Source of the DNA: Propionibacteriaceae bacterium
GTDB taxonomy: Bacteria; Actinomycetota; Actinomycetes; Propionibacteriales; Propionibacteriaceae
Direction: 5' to 3'
DNA: 16,724 nt
Assembly (NCBI GenBank): GCA_021323255.1
Contig: JAJTCL010000076.1
Coordinates: forward strand, 1-16,724
Shown: positions 15,104 through 16,724 of the stretch, piece after piece
Numbering within the stretch: position 1 is the stretch's first letter
Layout of the letters: every line of letters starts with the position of its first letter
Notes under the pieces: model-generated
What the model saw: the letters and a program-made list of their open reading frames with translations, nothing else
Told to the model about the DNA's origin: nothing
Databases searched by the model: none
Position numbers and translations under genes: made by a program

Positions 15104-15855
15104 CAGCGCTGCTGGCGCTTCGACTCAGACGACCGATGCCCAGTCGGGTCTGGGGAGTTCGAAGCCTGCGCAGCGGGCCGATCGGACTGGGTGGGTCCGG
15201 GGGTCGGCGTCGGTGACTCGGAGGGCGTTGACGTCGGCTCCGGCGAGGGTCGTACGACAACCAATGTCGGTGAGCTGCGGCTCTGATTTCCGGCCGCGTC
15301 AATGGCACGAATCTGTACCACGTGCTGGCCGCTGTCCTCGTTGAACCAGCGCAGGTTCACCTCCGTCTCGGCGGTGGTCGCCACTTCAAAGCCGTTGAGC
15401 CAAATGCGGTAGCCGATCACGCCTACGTTATCGGTGGCGGCGGTCCAGGTGAGACTGAGCCGATCTGGCGTCATTGCGGAGGGCTCGATCTCAGCCACCG
15501 GCTCCGGCGGCGCTGAGTCCTTGGTGTCTGATCGTTCAGCTGCGGATCTCGTACTCGAGCGACTTTCGTCGCTATCAGGGCCCTTCAGGGCGTCCTCAGA
15601 TGGTTCCGTCGTTGGCGCCGTCGCCAGGCCATGCCTGCGACTTCCGATACTCGAGCTGCGGTCCTTTCCTGGCGAGGCCGATTGCGGTGAGCTTTCCTCT
15701 TGAACTCCAACTGGCTGGCCGCTGGGCCCGTCGCCGGCTTTCGGAACCGCGAGCTGCTCGGGCGAACGCGCGATGCTGGGCACCAAGTAGAGAGATCCCA
15801 CACCGAGCGCGCACACGCCGAAGACGATCATTCGCCTGATGGTCGCGGCGCGCAC
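15103..15855 (-). CDS. Membrane-anchored or exported fibronectin type III domain protein
   Basis: 250 residues: a short basic N-terminus, one hydrophobic segment (about 9-28, MIVFGVCALGVGSLYLVPSI) acting as a signal anchor or signal peptide, a low-complexity Ser/Pro/Glu-rich spacer (about 30-115), one fibronectin type III domain (about 118-206; RLSLTWTAATDNVGVIGYRIWLNG ... VVQIRAIDAAGNQS, with the usual Trp and Tyr), and a Pro/Ser/Thr-rich tail to the end. Such proteins work outside the membrane in adhesion or wall binding; the target is unknown. GTG at 15855 has no ribosome site but TAGACT six bases upstream, so it is probably leaderless; the in-frame ATG at 15831 is the alternative. The stop overlaps the XPB start (ATGA), an unexpected partnership. 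Confidence 0.85.
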   Translation of the reverse strand: MRAATIRRMIVFGVCALGVGSLYLVPSIARSPEQLAVPKAGDGPSGQPVGVQEESSPQSASPGKDRSSSIGSRRHGLATAPTTEPSEDALKGPDSDESRSSTRSAAERSDTKDSAPPEPVAEIEPSAMTPDRLSLTWTAATDNVGVIGYRIWLNGFEVATTAETEVNLRWFNEDSGQHVVQIRAIDAAGNQSRSSPTLVVVRPSPEPTSTPSESPTPTPGPTQSDRPAAQASNSPDPTGHRSSESKRQQR

Positions 15856-15867
15856 CCGGTCAGTCTA
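15856..15867 (-). promoter_or_regulatory. Leaderless -10 box for the FN3-XPB pair
   Basis: On the minus strand TAGACT (15867 to 15862) is followed by six bases and the GTG at 15855. This TANNNT box places the transcript start on the start codon. Because the two genes overlap, it would also drive XPB. Confidence 0.45.
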
Positions 15868-15905
15868 GTGATGCGTACGCCGCCGGGTGATGTTCTTACA
15901 CGCTT

Positions 15906-16724
15906 CTAGGGCCTCGGAGTGGTGGGAACAACTGACGCGATGCGGGCCAAGGGGATGGTGACGATCTGCGCACTGTCACGATCGACGGCGCGTACCGCCC
16001 CGTCGGTGAGATCCAACGGCGCCAGCTCACGCTCGGCACGGCTGCCGTCGGCATTGACATAGACCACACGTACCGGCGCGGCTGCGCGGGTAGCCGACCG
16101 GAGCTGCTCGACGGTGCTCTCAGTCTCTGCACTGACGACAGGCTTTCCGTTGACCCGGTGGCGGCGTTCGCGCGTGAGCAGCGCTTCGGCCACCTCGGCA
16201 GCCGGAGCGGCGGCCTTGGCTGGCTCCGCCACCAGGGACTCCGCCCGCCGAGAGGGCGGAGTCGCGATCAACTCGCCAGCGGCGTTCTCGACCGCCGGAG
16301 TATGTCCCAGTTCCCGGAGCAGCAAAAGCAGCTCCTGCTCATCAACAGCCGCCACCAGCACTTCCGGGCCAACGGAGCGGAGCCCGAGCCGCGACGCCGC
16401 GGGATGAGCGAGCAAGGCCGCTACCTGGGTCTGATCGGCCACCCGGACATAACAACCTGCCGGGCCGACCCGAATGCTGCCGTGGCGCCTCTCCTCATCG
16501 CCAACTAGATAGCGGAGTGCCTGGGGCAGACCCGTCGTAGAGTGCCGCTCCAGCCAAACTTCTACCTCGGCTGCCGACCAGCCCAGATCGAAGGCGCGCC
16601 GCAGTGAGGTAGCACTGAACCGGTAGACACCACCAACCCCCCGCGACTCCTGATCCGCCAGCATCCGCAGCCGGGTGGCAACCGTGTGTTCGAGCGGCCC
16701 CGCAGTAACGGCCGTGAGATCGGT
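15906..16724 (-). CDS. Helicase-associated domain protein (XPB partner), 5' end outside window
   Basis: The C-terminal 272 codons of a longer gene; the frame stays open to base 16724, so the start lies beyond the right edge. Recognisable parts are the helicase XPB/Ssl2 N-terminal-like region (VGGVYRFSATSLRRAFDLGWSAAEVEVWL, then GLPQALRYLVGDEERRHGSIRVG, CYVRVADQTQVAALL), an Ala/Glu-rich linker, and a C-terminal WYL-like beta segment (STVEQLRSATRAAAPVRVVYVNADGSRAER ... LDLTDGAVRAVDRD ... IPLARIASV). In actinobacteria this protein is encoded beside XPB and is thought to assist it. The first methionine inside the window (16664) is internal. Its stop is 50 bases from the leaderless start of the FN3 gene, so the three genes may be partly co-transcribed. 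Confidence 0.88.
   Translation of the reverse strand, partial: TDLTAVTAGPLEHTVATRLRMLADQESRGVGGVYRFSATSLRRAFDLGWSAAEVEVWLERHSTTGLPQALRYLVGDEERRHGSIRVGPAGCYVRVADQTQVAALLAHPAASRLGLRSVGPEVLVAAVDEQELLLLLRELGHTPAVENAAGELIATPPSRRAESLVAEPAKAAAPAAEVAEALLTRERRHRVNGKPVVSAETESTVEQLRSATRAAAPVRVVYVNADGSRAERELAPLDLTDGAVRAVDRDSAQIVTIPLARIASVVPTTPRP

Noticed and set aside
1..16724. tRNA, rRNA, insertion sequence, phage or toxin-antitoxin genes
   Set aside because: No tRNA-like cloverleaf, transposase, integrase or typical toxin/antitoxin sequence was recognised on either strand.

Overview
The window is high-GC actinobacterial DNA. Evidence: GTG starts are frequent, the chaperonin is of the mycobacterial GroEL2 type behind CIRCE operators, and the right end carries the actinobacterial XPB helicase next to its helicase-associated partner, as in mycobacteria. 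A palindromic GAGCCTGTCGAAG-type repeat and the gene content suggest Propionibacteriales (Microlunatus/Propionibacteriaceae-like), but that placement is inference.

Layout. 1-718 (-): a P-loop kinase/F420-type LLM oxidoreductase fusion broken by a frameshifting deletion and cut by the window edge. 853-1671 (+): NagD-like HAD phosphatase. 1695-3285 (-): a DHA2-type MFS exporter followed by a possible 37-residue lipoprotein. 3286-3716: a long non-coding stretch with a perfect palindrome, four degenerate repeats and two tandem CIRCE elements. 3717-5253 (+): a groEL2-like gene whose C-terminal coding part is disrupted. 5335-6654 (-): an unrecognised lipoprotein with an internal duplication. 6773-7026 (+): a frameshifted DUF4031 gene. 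7112-10524 (+): a tight three-gene operon. 10552-12632 (-): a HelR-like RNA polymerase recycling ATPase with a single-base frameshift near its end. 12773-13333 (+): a Nudix hydrolase. 13342-13435: a long imperfect palindrome. 13439-15855 (-): XPB helicase, overlapping by ATGA an upstream exported fibronectin-III protein. 15906-16724 (-): the helicase-associated XPB partner, running off the window.

The most interesting unit is the operon at 7112-10524: a UBP-type zinc finger protein, a fusion of receiver domain + glutaredoxin-like domain + thioredoxin-reductase-like flavoprotein, and a soluble histidine kinase with an N-terminal cyclic-nucleotide-binding-like domain. The ATGA overlap and the 9-base gap imply that the three are made together. 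They look like a self-contained two-component pathway whose output is a flavoenzyme rather than a transcription factor. The flavoprotein lacks the CxxC expected of a thioredoxin reductase and its glutaredoxin-like domain also lacks cysteines, so the reaction is open.

A second theme is gene damage. Four genes (kinase-LLM, groEL, DUF4031, helR) each carry a length change that is not a multiple of three, while the remaining genes are intact. Because groEL2 is normally essential in actinobacteria, assembly or sequencing error is at least as likely as real decay. A third theme is leaderless translation: three GTG-start genes without a Shine-Dalgarno sequence each have a TANNNT box 6-7 bases upstream.
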